Assembly: GCA_035798135.1 (NCBI GenBank)
Contig: JAPFBR010000001.1
Coordinates: 62,001-126,000, forward strand
Reading direction: 5' to 3'
Origin: Sediminicola sp035798135
GTDB lineage: Bacteria; Bacteroidota; Bacteroidia; Flavobacteriales; Flavobacteriaceae
Length of the DNA stretch: 64,000 bases
Shown here: positions 37,687 to 47,290 of the stretch, in pieces
How positions within the stretch are numbered: position 1 is the stretch's first letter
How the letters are laid out: each line of letters starts with the position of its first letter
Translations under genes and position numbers: made by a program
The notes under the pieces: model-generated
The model's database searches: none
Told to the model about the DNA's origin: nothing
Seen by the model: the letters and a program-made list of their open reading frames with translations, nothing else

Positions 37687-38483
37687 AATTTCCATCCTTT
37701 GATAAACACCTTTTTCTCCAAAGAATCTTCCTGAGTATCCGGTAATTTGGCAAAAAAGTCAATCCCTGTCATCATTTCCAAACTATCTACGGGCACTACA
37801 AACTTCTCCAAAGGCAGCTTGCTTTCCTCATGTGGCATGAGAAATGCGAGAACCTGTAAATTCTCTCCATCTCCTTTTACAACAATTTTATAGAAATATT
37901 TGGGAACCGCTACATCTTCATCACCTATTTCCTGGAGTCCCTTTTCCAAGACTCCTCCAGTTACTACAAATACACTTCCGTAGGCTTTGGTCCAATACCT
38001 CACTTTTTGCTCCAATCTGTTCCACACCCCTCCATTGAACGCATTTTCTTGGGGACTAATATTACTGGTGTAAAATGTTTGATTATAGGCCATTTCCGAA
38101 AATCGCATATCCCCGGCTGGGCATAAATGTCCTCTATCAAAGCCCGATCTCTTATAATTCCTCCAATCTGCAGATTTGGTACGCACCAATGGATCCACTA
38201 TGAAATAAGGACGTTTCCGGCCATCGTAGGTTAGGTATTCCTTCTTCAGCTCATAAGCAACCCACTCGGCCTGCTCATATCGCTCGTTATAAGACAGGGA
38301 ATAATAACTATGGTCTACTACCACCCCAGTGGTTGAAGATGGAGAAAGTAGTTGCGCCTTTGGACTCACCTTTCCAGTTTCATTCCCACCATCATAGGCT
38401 TTAGGTTCATAAAAATTCTCAAAAAGCCAGAAAGCAATGACCAAGAACAGGATCAAAAGAGGGTATATATTTCGTTTTTTCAT
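37683..38483 (-). CDS. DNA/RNA non-specific endonuclease (NUC1 family), membrane-anchored or secreted
   Basis: About 266 residues with an N-terminal hydrophobic helix (YPLLILFLVIAFWLFENF). The catalytic beta-beta-alpha-metal motif is DRGHLCPAGDM (D116-H119), followed by SNISPQENAFNGGVWNRLE, which supplies the metal-binding Asn. These are the NUC1/Serratia nuclease signatures. The start at 38483 is chosen because it begins directly with the hydrophobic segment; an ATG seven codons upstream is less likely. Export suggests scavenging of nucleic acids. It converges on rodA. Confidence 0.85.
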   Translation of the reverse strand: MKKRNIYPLLILFLVIAFWLFENFYEPKAYDGGNETGKVSPKAQLLSPSSTTGVVVDHSYYSLSYNERYEQAEWVAYELKKEYLTYDGRKRPYFIVDPLVRTKSADWRNYKRSGFDRGHLCPAGDMRFSEMAYNQTFYTSNISPQENAFNGGVWNRLEQKVRYWTKAYGSVFVVTGGVLEKGLQEIGDEDVAVPKYFYKIVVKGDGENLQVLAFLMPHEESKLPLEKFVVPVDSLEMMTGIDFFAKLPDTQEDSLEKKVFIKGWKF

Positions 38484-38519
38484 AATGGGCCTACATTGGA
38501 ACAAGGTATGTTATTACCG

Positions 38520-38527
38520 CAAAAATA
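38520..38527 (-). promoter_or_regulatory. -7 promoter element of the nuclease gene
   Basis: TATTTTTG on the minus strand, an exact core 36 bases upstream of the start. It directly continues the T-run of the preceding terminator. Confidence 0.5.
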
Positions 38528-38553
38528 AAAAGCCCGGTATCAACCGGGCCTTT
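38527..38553 (-). terminator. terminator after the tail-specific protease gene
   Basis: The stem GCCCGGT / ACCGGGC with a 4-base loop is followed on the minus strand by five T residues, 28 bases after the stop at 38577. Confidence 0.85.
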
Positions 38554-38576
38554 ATAATATCTAATTTAAAATAGGA

Positions 38577-40706
38577 TTACCCTTTTACACTTGCCAATTT
38601 GGTTTCTTTAATGTTGTTCGATTTTAAATCCTGTAACACATTAATTGCTTCTTCCACATAAACATCCTTGGCCAAGTCTAGGTGCCAGCGATTCCTTTTC
38701 TCTCTCAAAACTTCATCCTGCGTAAACAATTCCTTTTCATATTTAAGGGATTCAAAAGACAAATGAGAGTCGTATTCACTAATAGTTTTGAAATATTGTG
38801 ATTTCTTTTTCATCTTTTGCTCTTCGCTTTTATAATTGCCATAGTTCAATGAAATCACATTTTCATCCTGCTGTTGCTTTAACCATTTGGCATTCTCCTC
38901 GATTAATTTTATCTGGGAATTAAGGGCCATTCTAGAAGCACTGTTTGCAATGGTCTGTTCATAATCTATATAACCGTCCCATGTCTTATACTCCGCCGGT
39001 GAAATTTTATCCCAAGGCAGAGGATTTTGCTGATCCCTTTCGCCTAAATCTATATAACTATATCTGTCCGGAACAACCACATCGCTCTTTACCCCTTCCA
39101 ACTGGGTAGACCCTCCATTGATTCTGTAAAATTTTTGGGTGGTCAATTTAATGGCTCCCAGATCTCCATGTTCATTGCTTCGTACAATGTTATCCAAAGG
39201 AATAACATTCTGTACTGTTCCTTTTCCAAAGGTCTGCTTACTACCAATGACAATGGCTCTCTTGTAGTCTTGCATTGCTGCGGCCAAGATTTCAGAAGCT
39301 GATGCCGATAATTCATTTACCAAGATTACCAAGGGTCCATCCCATTGAATGCGTTCATCCTTATCGTCATATACTTCCTTGCGCTGTCCTGAAGACCGCA
39401 CCTGTACGATTGGGCCATCTTTTATAAATAGTCCGGCCATCTCAACAACGGTCTTTAAAGACCCTCCTCCATTGTCCCTAAGGTCCAAGATCAATCCTTC
39501 AGCACCTTCTTCTTTTAAGCGCTCCACCTCTTTGGCAACATCGGTTGCCGCATTTCTATTGTTGTAATCCTCAAAATCCACATAAAATTTTGGCAGATTG
39601 ATCAAACCAAATTTTTGGTCGCCCTTTTTAACGGTGGCTGATTTGGCATAAGACTCCTCCAATTCCACTACGTCACGTGTCAGGGAAATTATCTCTATGG
39701 AACCATCTACTTTTTTTACGGTCAGGTTTACTATCGTTCCTTTTGGCCCTTTTATAAATTTTATGGCATCATCCAATCTCATTCCAACAATATCCACTGG
39801 TGGCTCTCCCTCTTGACCAACTTTTAAAATTTCGTCGCCAACCTCCAAGCGCTTGTCTCTCCATACTGGACCTCCAGATATAATTTCTACGATGGTGGTC
39901 TCATCTTTGCGTTTTTGCAAACGCGCTCCGATTCCTTCAAATTTACCAGACATACTTACATCGAATTTCTCTTTGTCTTCCGGGGCAAAATAATAGGTGT
40001 GCGGATCAAACTCATCCACGATGGTATTGATATACTGAACGAACCAGTCCTTGCGCTCTATTTCATCTACAAAATCATAGAACTCATCCAATTGGTTTTC
40101 TGTGGAGGCCCTGGCTTCCGATTCAACCTCTTTTGCTGATTTCGCCTTGTAATCAGCATCTTTGGTCTTCTTCTGCTCCTCATCGGTCAATTTGGAATCA
40201 TAGGTGCCCAACGTAGCATATTTTAATTGTTTTCTCCAACGTTCCTTTAAATCCGATTTTGATTTTGCAAAAGGTTGATCGTCATAATCAATATTTATTT
40301 TTTCATCGGCATTATAATCGAAGGGCTCGGAAAGCACAGCCTTATAAATTCCTTTTGCCTCTTGCATACGTTCAATCAACCTTTCGTGTACTAGATCAAA
40401 AAAACTGATATCCGTATTTTTAATTTGATCATCTATTTGAAACTTATATTTTTCAAACTCATAGATGTCTTTTTCCAAGAAGTATCGTTTGGTGGGATCC
40501 AAGACATTGATAAAATCCTCAAAGACCTTAACCGAAAAGTCATCGTTGATATCCTTGGGTTGATAATGCCCTTTTTCCAAAACATAAGTTATGAGGTCCA
40601 ATAACAATTTATCCTTATCACTGGACTCGAATGATTTATTTGTAAAACTGCAGGAGGCTACAGCTATCAGCATCGCCAACAATGCAAAAGCCAATTTCTT
40701 TTTCAT
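38577..40706 (-). CDS. prc: carboxy-terminal processing peptidase (Prc/Tsp, S41 family)
   Basis: A 709-residue lipoprotein protease (lipobox IAVASC). A helical N-terminal part leads to a PDZ domain (EGIGARLQKRKDETTIVEIISGGPVW). The S41 catalytic core includes LILDLRDNGGGSL, the nucleophile Ser in LVNELSASASEILAAAM and the base Lys in FGKGTVQNV. A C-terminal extension holds the Prc-type DUF3340 region. It degrades or trims periplasmic proteins from their C-termini and helps control cell-wall hydrolases in other bacteria. It is single-gene, divergent from surE. Confidence 0.93.
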   Translation of the reverse strand: MKKKLAFALLAMLIAVASCSFTNKSFESSDKDKLLLDLITYVLEKGHYQPKDINDDFSVKVFEDFINVLDPTKRYFLEKDIYEFEKYKFQIDDQIKNTDISFFDLVHERLIERMQEAKGIYKAVLSEPFDYNADEKINIDYDDQPFAKSKSDLKERWRKQLKYATLGTYDSKLTDEEQKKTKDADYKAKSAKEVESEARASTENQLDEFYDFVDEIERKDWFVQYINTIVDEFDPHTYYFAPEDKEKFDVSMSGKFEGIGARLQKRKDETTIVEIISGGPVWRDKRLEVGDEILKVGQEGEPPVDIVGMRLDDAIKFIKGPKGTIVNLTVKKVDGSIEIISLTRDVVELEESYAKSATVKKGDQKFGLINLPKFYVDFEDYNNRNAATDVAKEVERLKEEGAEGLILDLRDNGGGSLKTVVEMAGLFIKDGPIVQVRSSGQRKEVYDDKDERIQWDGPLVILVNELSASASEILAAAMQDYKRAIVIGSKQTFGKGTVQNVIPLDNIVRSNEHGDLGAIKLTTQKFYRINGGSTQLEGVKSDVVVPDRYSYIDLGERDQQNPLPWDKISPAEYKTWDGYIDYEQTIANSASRMALNSQIKLIEENAKWLKQQQDENVISLNYGNYKSEEQKMKKKSQYFKTISEYDSHLSFESLKYEKELFTQDEVLREKRNRWHLDLAKDVYVEEAINVLQDLKSNNIKETKLASVKG

Positions 40707-40747
40707 GCTCTATTTCTTTTTTTGGTGTTTCATTCCATCTTATTGCG

Positions 40748-40755
40748 CAAAATTA
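40748..40755 (-). promoter_or_regulatory. -7 promoter element of the tail-specific protease gene
   Basis: TAATTTTG on the minus strand, an exact core 41 bases upstream of the ATG at 40706. Confidence 0.45.
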
Positions 40756-40892
40756 TCAAGCTAAGGCCACTATATACGCACTGCCTTATACAAGCTGGAA
40801 TCCTCTAAGATACTGAAAAAACCATGCCACAATGTTCTGTATCCATTAAATTTTTGTTAAACGGCATCAAAGGCTTTTCCTAATGAAAAACG

Positions 40893-40900
40893 TATTTTTG
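40893..40900 (+). promoter_or_regulatory. -7 promoter element of the surE operon
   Basis: TATTTTTG, an exact core 18 bases before the surE ATG at 40919, giving a leader of about a dozen bases. Confidence 0.5.
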
Positions 40901-40918
40901 CTGCATAAATTATAATCT

Positions 40919-41698
40919 ATGGAAAAACCTTTGATTCTTGTCACCAATGATGATGGCATAACGGCACCAGGATTAAGAGCCTTGGTCCGGTATATGAAAG
41001 AGATTGGTGATGTGATAGTTGTGGCACCGGACAGCCCGCAATCGGGAATGGGACATGCCATAACCCTAGACAATGCCTTGTACTCAAAAAAAGTCACTAT
41101 AGACCTGGAAAATGGGGCCGCGGAAGAATACAGTTGCAGTGGCACCCCTGCAGATTGTGTAAAACTCGCACTACAGGAACTACTGGACAGAAAACCTGAT
41201 ATTTGTGTCAGCGGGATCAACCACGGTTCAAATTCCTCTATCAACGTTATTTATTCCGGTACGATGAGTGCGGCCATAGAAGCAGGCATAGAAGGAATAC
41301 CTGCCATAGGATTTTCGTTGTGTGACTTTTCTTGGGAAGCCAACTTTGACAAACCCGGGGAGGCCATAAAAACAATAGTTCGTGAAGCCTTAGAAAAGGG
41401 CATGCCACCCGGAGTCGTTTTAAATGTAAACATTCCTAAATTGGAAGGCATTGACTACAGAGGCATCAAGGTCTCAAGACAGGCCAGGGCAAATTGGAAA
41501 GAAAAGTTCGATAAGAGGATCAGTCCCATGGGCAAGGAATACTATTGGCTTACGGGAGAGTTTGAATTGTTGGACAAAGGGGAGGACACAGATGAATGGG
41601 CTTTAGCCAATAATTATATATCCGTAGTACCCACACAATTTGACCTTACGGCCCACCACGCCATTCAAAATATTAACAACTGGAATTTAAATGAATAA
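40919..41698 (+). CDS. surE: 5'/3'-nucleotidase SurE
   Basis: A 259-residue metal-dependent nucleotidase that removes phosphate from nucleoside monophosphates. The N-terminal TNDDGITAPG supplies the two metal-binding aspartates (D11, D12). The metal-site serine is in SPQSGMGHAIT and the asparagine in SGINHGSN. Length is usual. It is first in an apparent surE, small membrane protein, lpxB group and overlaps the next gene by 8 bases. Confidence 0.96.
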   Translation: MEKPLILVTNDDGITAPGLRALVRYMKEIGDVIVVAPDSPQSGMGHAITLDNALYSKKVTIDLENGAAEEYSCSGTPADCVKLALQELLDRKPDICVSGINHGSNSSINVIYSGTMSAAIEAGIEGIPAIGFSLCDFSWEANFDKPGEAIKTIVREALEKGMPPGVVLNVNIPKLEGIDYRGIKVSRQARANWKEKFDKRISPMGKEYYWLTGEFELLDKGEDTDEWALANNYISVVPTQFDLTAHHAIQNINNWNLNE

Positions 41699-41972
41699 AA
41701 AAGAAATCATCATCGGCTTTTTGGTCGGAATTATTGCCAATACCATTGGCATTTTGGCCTATATCGTTTTATTTTCTGATTTAAGCATTCCTGAAACCTT
41801 TGTAGCGGCTGTAGCACAAGAGCACATTGGCAGTTTACTGGCCCTTGGAGCCATCTTAAACCTTATTGCCTTTTTTGGGTTTCTAAAATTAAATAGGGAC
41901 CAAAGGGCAAAAGGGGTGCTAATAGCCACTCTATTAACCGCTATGATCATCCTCTATTACAAAATGTTTTAA
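41691..41972 (+). CDS. small three-helix membrane protein
   Basis: A 93-residue protein with three hydrophobic helices (about residues 6-28, 48-66 and 74-91) and short charged connectors (KLNRDQRAKG). It resembles no family I can name. It overlaps surE by 8 bases and is followed 20 bases later by lpxB, so it is translated with them. That coupling suggests a conserved envelope role but does not reveal it. Confidence 0.75.
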   Translation: MNKKEIIIGFLVGIIANTIGILAYIVLFSDLSIPETFVAAVAQEHIGSLLALGAILNLIAFFGFLKLNRDQRAKGVLIATLLTAMIILYYKMF

Positions 41973-41992
41973 TAAATATTTAAAGCAAACAG

Positions 41993-43105
41993 ATGAAATA
42001 TTACATCATTGCAGGTGAAGCCTCTGGAGATCTACACGGCTCCAATTTAATCAGGGCCCTTAAAAAAAAGGATCCCAACGCCGATATCAGATGTTGGGGT
42101 GGTGATCTTATGCAAAATGCGGGTGGTGTCCTTGTAAAACATTATAAAGAAATGGCCTTTATGGGTTTTCTGGAGGTCTTGGGGAATATCAATACTATTT
42201 TCAAAAACATAAAATTATGCAAGGAAAATATCCTAAAATTTAAGCCGGACGAGCTTATATTTATAGACTATTCGGGTTTTAACCTAAGGATTGCTAAATG
42301 GGCCAAGGAGAAAAAAATAAAAACCAACTACTATATTGCCCCCCAAATATGGGCCTCCCGGGAGGGAAGGATTGAGAAAATCAAAAGGGATATAGACGCC
42401 ATGTATGTCATTTTGCCTTTTGAAAAGGAGTTCTATGAACAGAAACATAATTTTCCCGTACATTTTGTTGGCCATCCCCTGATCGATGCCATTGGGGAAA
42501 GAAAAAAACCAGATGGAGAACGTTTTAGAAAAACCCATCAGCTGGACCCTACCAAACCCATCATTGCCTTATTGCCAGGAAGTAGAAAACAAGAGGTTCA
42601 GAAAATGTTGTCCATTATGCTTTCTGTTACCAGGTCCTTCCCTGAATACCAATTTGTAATCGCAGGTGCCCCGAGTCTGGATTTGGATTTTTACGAACCT
42701 TTTCTTAAGAATCCACAAGTGGGCTTTGTAGCCAATAGGACCTACGATCTTCTGGGTTTGGCACATGCCGCCCTAGTGACAAGTGGGACCGCCACTTTGG
42801 AAACAGCCTTGTTCAAAGTTCCCCAGGTGGTCTGTTACAAAGCGAATTGGATTTCCTACCAAATTGCCAAAAGGATCATCACCTTGGAATATATTTCTTT
42901 GGTAAATTTGATCATGAAAAGAGAGGTAGTGAAGGAATTGATACAGGACGACCTCAACACTAAAAATTTGACATCGGAACTGTTAAAAATATTGGAAGGT
43001 AAGCACCGAAAAATGATCTTTGATGCCTACGAGGACCTCGAAAATAGATTGGGCGGAATAGGGGCAAGTGAGAATACGGCTGCACTTATTATAGAAAATG
43101 CTTAA
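41993..43105 (+). CDS. lpxB: lipid-A-disaccharide synthase
   Basis: A 370-residue GT19 glycosyltransferase joining UDP-2,3-diacylglucosamine and lipid X to form the lipid A disaccharide. Motifs include YIIAGEASGDLHGSNLI, FIDYSGFNLRIAKW, YYIAPQIWASREGR, ALLPGSRKQEV and ALVTSGTATLETALFKVPQVVCYK. Its presence with lptC and lptE in this window shows that a lipid A-based LPS is made and exported. Confidence 0.95.
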   Translation: MKYYIIAGEASGDLHGSNLIRALKKKDPNADIRCWGGDLMQNAGGVLVKHYKEMAFMGFLEVLGNINTIFKNIKLCKENILKFKPDELIFIDYSGFNLRIAKWAKEKKIKTNYYIAPQIWASREGRIEKIKRDIDAMYVILPFEKEFYEQKHNFPVHFVGHPLIDAIGERKKPDGERFRKTHQLDPTKPIIALLPGSRKQEVQKMLSIMLSVTRSFPEYQFVIAGAPSLDLDFYEPFLKNPQVGFVANRTYDLLGLAHAALVTSGTATLETALFKVPQVVCYKANWISYQIAKRIITLEYISLVNLIMKREVVKELIQDDLNTKNLTSELLKILEGKHRKMIFDAYEDLENRLGGIGASENTAALIIENA

Positions 43106-43151
43106 ATTTGAGAAGAAACGGGAATTAAATTAACAAACCATACCCAATATA

Positions 43152-43730
43152 ATGATTCGAAAAGTCACTTATATAGCATCACTTTTTTTGATTGCCAGTT
43201 GTGGATCTTCCAAGTCAACCACAGTAACTCATGTTGAGCGCAGGGTGACCGTGCCAAGAAATTCTGACAAAGTGCTTAGCACCAATGAAGAGATATCACT
43301 CAGCAACAGTACTGAAGTGGCAGATGCAAAATCAGAGACATCCCTTAAATTTGCAGATAGGATCATCAATACGGCATTGGAATATTCAGGGGTACGCTAT
43401 AAATATGGCGGCACTTCCAAGGCTGGCCTCGATTGTTCCGGATTAATGCTCGTTAGTTTCAGGGAACACGATTTTAATTTACCCAGATCGTCCTCCCAAA
43501 TGGCAGAAGAAGGCAGAAAGGTGAAGTTGAACGACGTGGAAAAAGGTGACTTGTTGTTTTTTTGTACCGGCAAACGGAATAGAAAAATAAATCACGTCGG
43601 GTTGGTAGTGACCACGGAAGGGGATGAAATAAAATTCATACATTCTTCCTCCTCTAGGGGGGTTATTGTTTCTTCTTTAAGGGAAGGCTATTGGAACAGT
43701 GCTTTTGTAAAAGCAAATCGTGTTCTTTAG
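43152..43730 (+). CDS. NlpC/P60 (C40) peptidoglycan hydrolase lipoprotein
   Basis: A 192-residue lipoprotein (lipobox IASC, Cys17) with a low-complexity linker and an NlpC/P60 domain. The catalytic cysteine is C95 in YGGTSKAGLDCSGLM and the histidine is H148 in INHVGLVV, with a polar third residue expected in the following IHSSSS segment. Such enzymes cut stem peptides of peptidoglycan. It lies 46 bases after lpxB and its 3' end overlaps the comEC-like gene by 11 bases. Confidence 0.88.
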   Translation: MIRKVTYIASLFLIASCGSSKSTTVTHVERRVTVPRNSDKVLSTNEEISLSNSTEVADAKSETSLKFADRIINTALEYSGVRYKYGGTSKAGLDCSGLMLVSFREHDFNLPRSSSQMAEEGRKVKLNDVEKGDLLFFCTGKRNRKINHVGLVVTTEGDEIKFIHSSSSRGVIVSSLREGYWNSAFVKANRVL

Positions 43731-45741
43731 GCAAAATTCGGTTAAGCTTTCTTTGTTCCTGATCATAGGGATTCTTCTAGGGTACATTACGGATACGGAA
43801 CCATTTATTCCTCTTTCAAGTTCCATAATTTCAATTTCCTTACTTACATTACTATATTTTAGGGATGGCAAATCTAATTCCTCCTTTTTTGGAATACTAG
43901 TTGCGTGCACCACCATAAGCATAGGATTTTTGGCCATTACCATGGCTCAGCCAAAAAATCACAATGACCATTACTCACACAATACTGGTTCAGGACCTCA
44001 CAAATACCTTCTTCAAATACAAGAAGTTCTAAAATCAAATACCTTCTCCAATAACTATATCGCTACGGTAATTGAAGTTGACAATAAGCATAGAAGCGGG
44101 AAGATCCTACTGTCCACAAAAATAGATACCATAGCACCAACATTAGAACCGGACCAACTTCTTGCCTTTTATGGTCCTTATTCTGCAATAAACCAACCCT
44201 TAAATCCACATCAATTTAGTTATAAGAGCTATTTGAACACCTTGGGCATTTACCATCGGATACAATTGGAACCCCATCTTTTTGAAATTATAGACCAGTC
44301 GCATAAAACTCCTTATGGTTGGGCATTTGAGGTTAGGGAAGACATCCTTGGACAATTGGAAAGAGCGCAAATGGGGCGAGAGGAATTGAGTATCATCCAA
44401 GCCCTATTGTTAGGGCAACGCACAGATATCTCTGAAGAGACCTACAACAATTATGTCAACGCCGGAGCCATCCATATTCTGGCTGTTTCCGGACTTCATA
44501 TCGGTATCCTGTTATTGATCCTTCAGTTTGTTTTAGCGCCCATAAAGCAATTAAAGCATGGCCAGTCCATACAATTGGTATTGATCCTCGCCTTTCTTTG
44601 GAGCTATGCATTTCTTGCTGGACTCTCCGCTTCAATTGTAAGAGCGGTGACCATGTTCTCTTTTTTAGCTTATGCTATGTTTTTGAACAGGCCCACGAAC
44701 ACCTTTAATATTCTGGCCTTATCCTTATTTTTTATCCTCTTGATTTCGCCCATGTTTCTGTTTCAGGTAGGGTTCCAAATGAGTTATATGGCCGTTTTTG
44801 CCATCCTATGGATATACCCGTTGCTCCAGAAATTATGGTCGCCAAAAAATGTGCTCCTCAAAAAAACATGGCAATTGACCAGTGTAAGCATTGCAGCACA
44901 ACTGGGTGTACTTCCCATTGCCCTATTCTATTTCCATCAATTTCCAGGTTTGTTCTTTCTTTCCAATATAGCCATAGTGCCCTTTTTAGGGATCATCTTG
45001 AGTTTGGGTATCATTGTTATCTTGCTGGCCCTAATCAATATCCTGCCTTCTTCCATAGCCCACTTTTACAATGGAATGATTGCCCTTATGAACCTGATTG
45101 TCGAGTGGATCGGAAAACAGGAAGGTTTTATATTTAGGAACATCCCTTTTGACATGGTACAGGTACTCTTAGGCTACATCTTATTAGGCTGTCTTTTGAT
45201 GTTTTGGACAAGGCGTTCCTCTAAACGACTTCTTGTCATCTTGGTTCTTGCCATTAGCTTTCAATCGTATCTTATCTATGCCAATTATCAAAGCCAGATC
45301 AAAGAGGAAATCATGGTCATGCACCAAACAAAAAATACGGTCCTTTTTCACCGGGTAGGAAACAGATTATCAGTAAGCGCAACAGATCAAAAAAGGGCGC
45401 AGTCCTTACAAGAAGATTATGCAACCGCCGAACGAATCGAAACGATAAACCATCTTCCATTACTAAATGCTTACCTCCTTCAAGGAATACAAGTAACTAT
45501 TTTGGATAGTTCGGGGATATATCCACCTCTAGGCCATCAACCACAATTGGTGTTATTGACCCAATCGCCCAAAATAAATTTGGAACGATTTATGGATTCC
45601 GTAAAACCATATTATATAATTGCGGACGGCAGTAATTACAGGAACGATGTATTGAGGTGGCAACAGACATGTTTCCAAAAAAAAATCCCTTTTCACTATA
45701 CTGGTGAAAAGGGAGCTTTCTATTTTAATTTAAGGGACTAA
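43720..45741 (+). CDS. comEC: ComEC/Rec2-family DNA-uptake channel protein
   Basis: A 673-residue polytopic protein beginning at a GTG that overlaps the previous gene. The N-terminal helices precede a DUF4131-like soluble segment with an OB-like part (VIEVDNKHRSGKILLSTKIDT). The competence domain follows, with ALLLGQRTDISEETYNNYVNAGAIHILAVSGLHIGIL, shown in part. About ten helices follow. The C-terminal 140 residues sit where longer ComEC proteins have a metallo-beta-lactamase domain, but no HxHxDH metal motif is present, so it is a short or degenerate form. It is expected to pass single-stranded DNA into the cytoplasm. Its stop lies 2 bases from the convergent POT gene. Confidence 0.88.
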   Translation: MFFRQNSVKLSLFLIIGILLGYITDTEPFIPLSSSIISISLLTLLYFRDGKSNSSFFGILVACTTISIGFLAITMAQPKNHNDHYSHNTGSGPHKYLLQIQEVLKSNTFSNNYIATVIEVDNKHRSGKILLSTKIDTIAPTLEPDQLLAFYGPYSAINQPLNPHQFSYKSYLNTLGIYHRIQLEPHLFEIIDQSHKTPYGWAFEVREDILGQLERAQMGREELSIIQALLLGQRTDISEETYNNYVNAGAIHILAVSGLHIGILLLILQFVLAPIKQLKHGQSIQLVLILAFLWSYAFLAGLSASIVRAVTMFSFLAYAMFLNRPTNTFNILALSLFFILLISPMFLFQVGFQMSYMAVFAILWIYPLLQKLWSPKNVLLKKTWQLTSVSIAAQLGVLPIALFYFHQFPGLFFLSNIAIVPFLGIILSLGIIVILLALINILPSSIAHFYNGMIALMNLIVEWIGKQEGFIFRNIPFDMVQVLLGYILLGCLLMFWTRRSSKRLLVILVLAISFQSYLIYANYQSQIKEEIMVMHQTKNTVLFHRVGNRLSVSATDQKRAQSLQEDYATAERIETINHLPLLNAYLLQGIQVTILDSSGIYPPLGHQPQLVLLTQSPKINLERFMDSVKPYYIIADGSNYRNDVLRWQQTCFQKKIPFHYTGEKGAFYFNLRD

Positions 45742-45743
45742 TG

Positions 45744-47276
45744 CTAATGCACCTTACCCATTAGTTTTTTGATAAAAGGGGAGGCTATAAGAATTAGTAT
45801 ACCTGCTCCTATCGCATATTCTGCAATGAGTTGGAAACCTTCTGTATAAACCGCAAGGGTTTCGAACCCACCAACATTTTTGTCTGTACTTTCTATCGCC
45901 AATTTTTTACCTATAAAACCTACCACTTGAAAAGCGAAAGCCGAAGAAAGAAACCAAACACCCATCATAAATGCCACTATTCTTTTAGGCGAGAGATCGG
46001 TGATTTTGGACAGACCTACCGGGGACATAAAAAGTTCCCCAACGGAAATTAAAAAATACATCAACAATAAATAGGCAAAAGGTACCAAACCATTTTCATT
46101 GGCACTGCCCCCACTTATAGCCAAAACATAAAAACTGACCCCTGCAAACAAAAGTCCCAGTCCAAATTTATAAGGTGTCCTTGGGTTAAGGTTCCTTTTA
46201 TTAAGAAAGGTCCACATCAAAGAGATTGGGATTGCCAAGATGATGATAAACATTGAATTTAACGAATTGGTTTGTGCTGCGGACATAAAGTCCAATGACA
46301 CATTTCTTGAGGCAAACAAGGTAATCACACTTCCCGATAGCTCATGGAAACCCCAGAAAATAGTCATAAAAAAGGTAATCAGAACGGCTACAAAAAGCTT
46401 TTTACGTTCCTCCAAAGTTGCTTGGTACATAATATATCCCAGATAGGCTAAAATTGTCACTCCAATACCCTTAAAAATAATATTTACGATATTTTGATCG
46501 TCAAAAAAAGTACCATCCGCCCCCAAGGCTTTATAGGCAGATAAGAGATAAGCAATTAATGGAGCCGATAGAACTGCCAAAATAGGAACAAGAATTCCTT
46601 GCTTAATTCCAAATACCTTTTTCTTCATAACCTCTTGGTTGGGGGGCATACCCTTATCCCCAAAAACGTTCTTGCGAATACCGCTCCAAAAGAAGATTAG
46701 GCCAGTCAACATTCCTATTCCGGCAAGGCCAAACCCGTAATGCCAACCATAGCTATAGGCCAACCAACCGCATAATAAAGGGGCCACCCATCCTCCGATA
46801 TTGATTCCCATGTAAAAAATGGTGAAACCTGAATCCTTTCGCACATCCCCTTCTTCATACAAGGCGCCCACAAAAGTTGAAATATTGGGTTTAAAAAAGC
46901 CATTCCCAACAATGATCAAGGAGAGTGCCAAGTAAAAAGCGATATCGTTCTGAATCGCCAATACAAAATGGCCAACGGACATTAATAGCCCTCCAAGAAA
47001 GATAGAGTTTCGCATGCCCAAAATTTGATCGGAAATACGCCCTCCAATAACCGTGGAAGCATAAACAAGGGATCCATAAGAAGCATATACGGCAGCGGTA
47101 GCAAAATCACGTTCTACTAAGGCCTCAAAAATAACCTCTACCATATAGAGGGTCAACAGGGCACGCATACCATAGAAGCTAAACCGCTCCCATAGTTCAG
47201 CAAAAAAGAGATAGAACAATCCCTTGGGGTGGCCAAAAAGTTCTTGCTGTTCGCTTGGTTTGATGGTATCTGACAT
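45744..47276 (-). CDS. proton-dependent oligopeptide transporter (POT/PTR2 family)
   Basis: A 510-residue MFS transporter with about 12-14 helices. The POT signature appears at the N-terminus as LFFAELWERFSFYGMRALLTLYM (ExxERFxYYG type) and the second signature as GNGFFKPNISTFVGALY. It imports di- and tripeptides with protons. The gene directly follows the DPP-IV-like peptidase gene (14-base gap) on the same strand, so peptides released by that exported enzyme are plausible substrates. Confidence 0.93.
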   Translation of the reverse strand: MSDTIKPSEQQELFGHPKGLFYLFFAELWERFSFYGMRALLTLYMVEVIFEALVERDFATAAVYASYGSLVYASTVIGGRISDQILGMRNSIFLGGLLMSVGHFVLAIQNDIAFYLALSLIIVGNGFFKPNISTFVGALYEEGDVRKDSGFTIFYMGINIGGWVAPLLCGWLAYSYGWHYGFGLAGIGMLTGLIFFWSGIRKNVFGDKGMPPNQEVMKKKVFGIKQGILVPILAVLSAPLIAYLLSAYKALGADGTFFDDQNIVNIIFKGIGVTILAYLGYIMYQATLEERKKLFVAVLITFFMTIFWGFHELSGSVITLFASRNVSLDFMSAAQTNSLNSMFIIILAIPISLMWTFLNKRNLNPRTPYKFGLGLLFAGVSFYVLAISGGSANENGLVPFAYLLLMYFLISVGELFMSPVGLSKITDLSPKRIVAFMMGVWFLSSAFAFQVVGFIGKKLAIESTDKNVGGFETLAVYTEGFQLIAEYAIGAGILILIASPFIKKLMGKVH

Positions 47277-47290
47277 ATAAGTTGTTTTGG

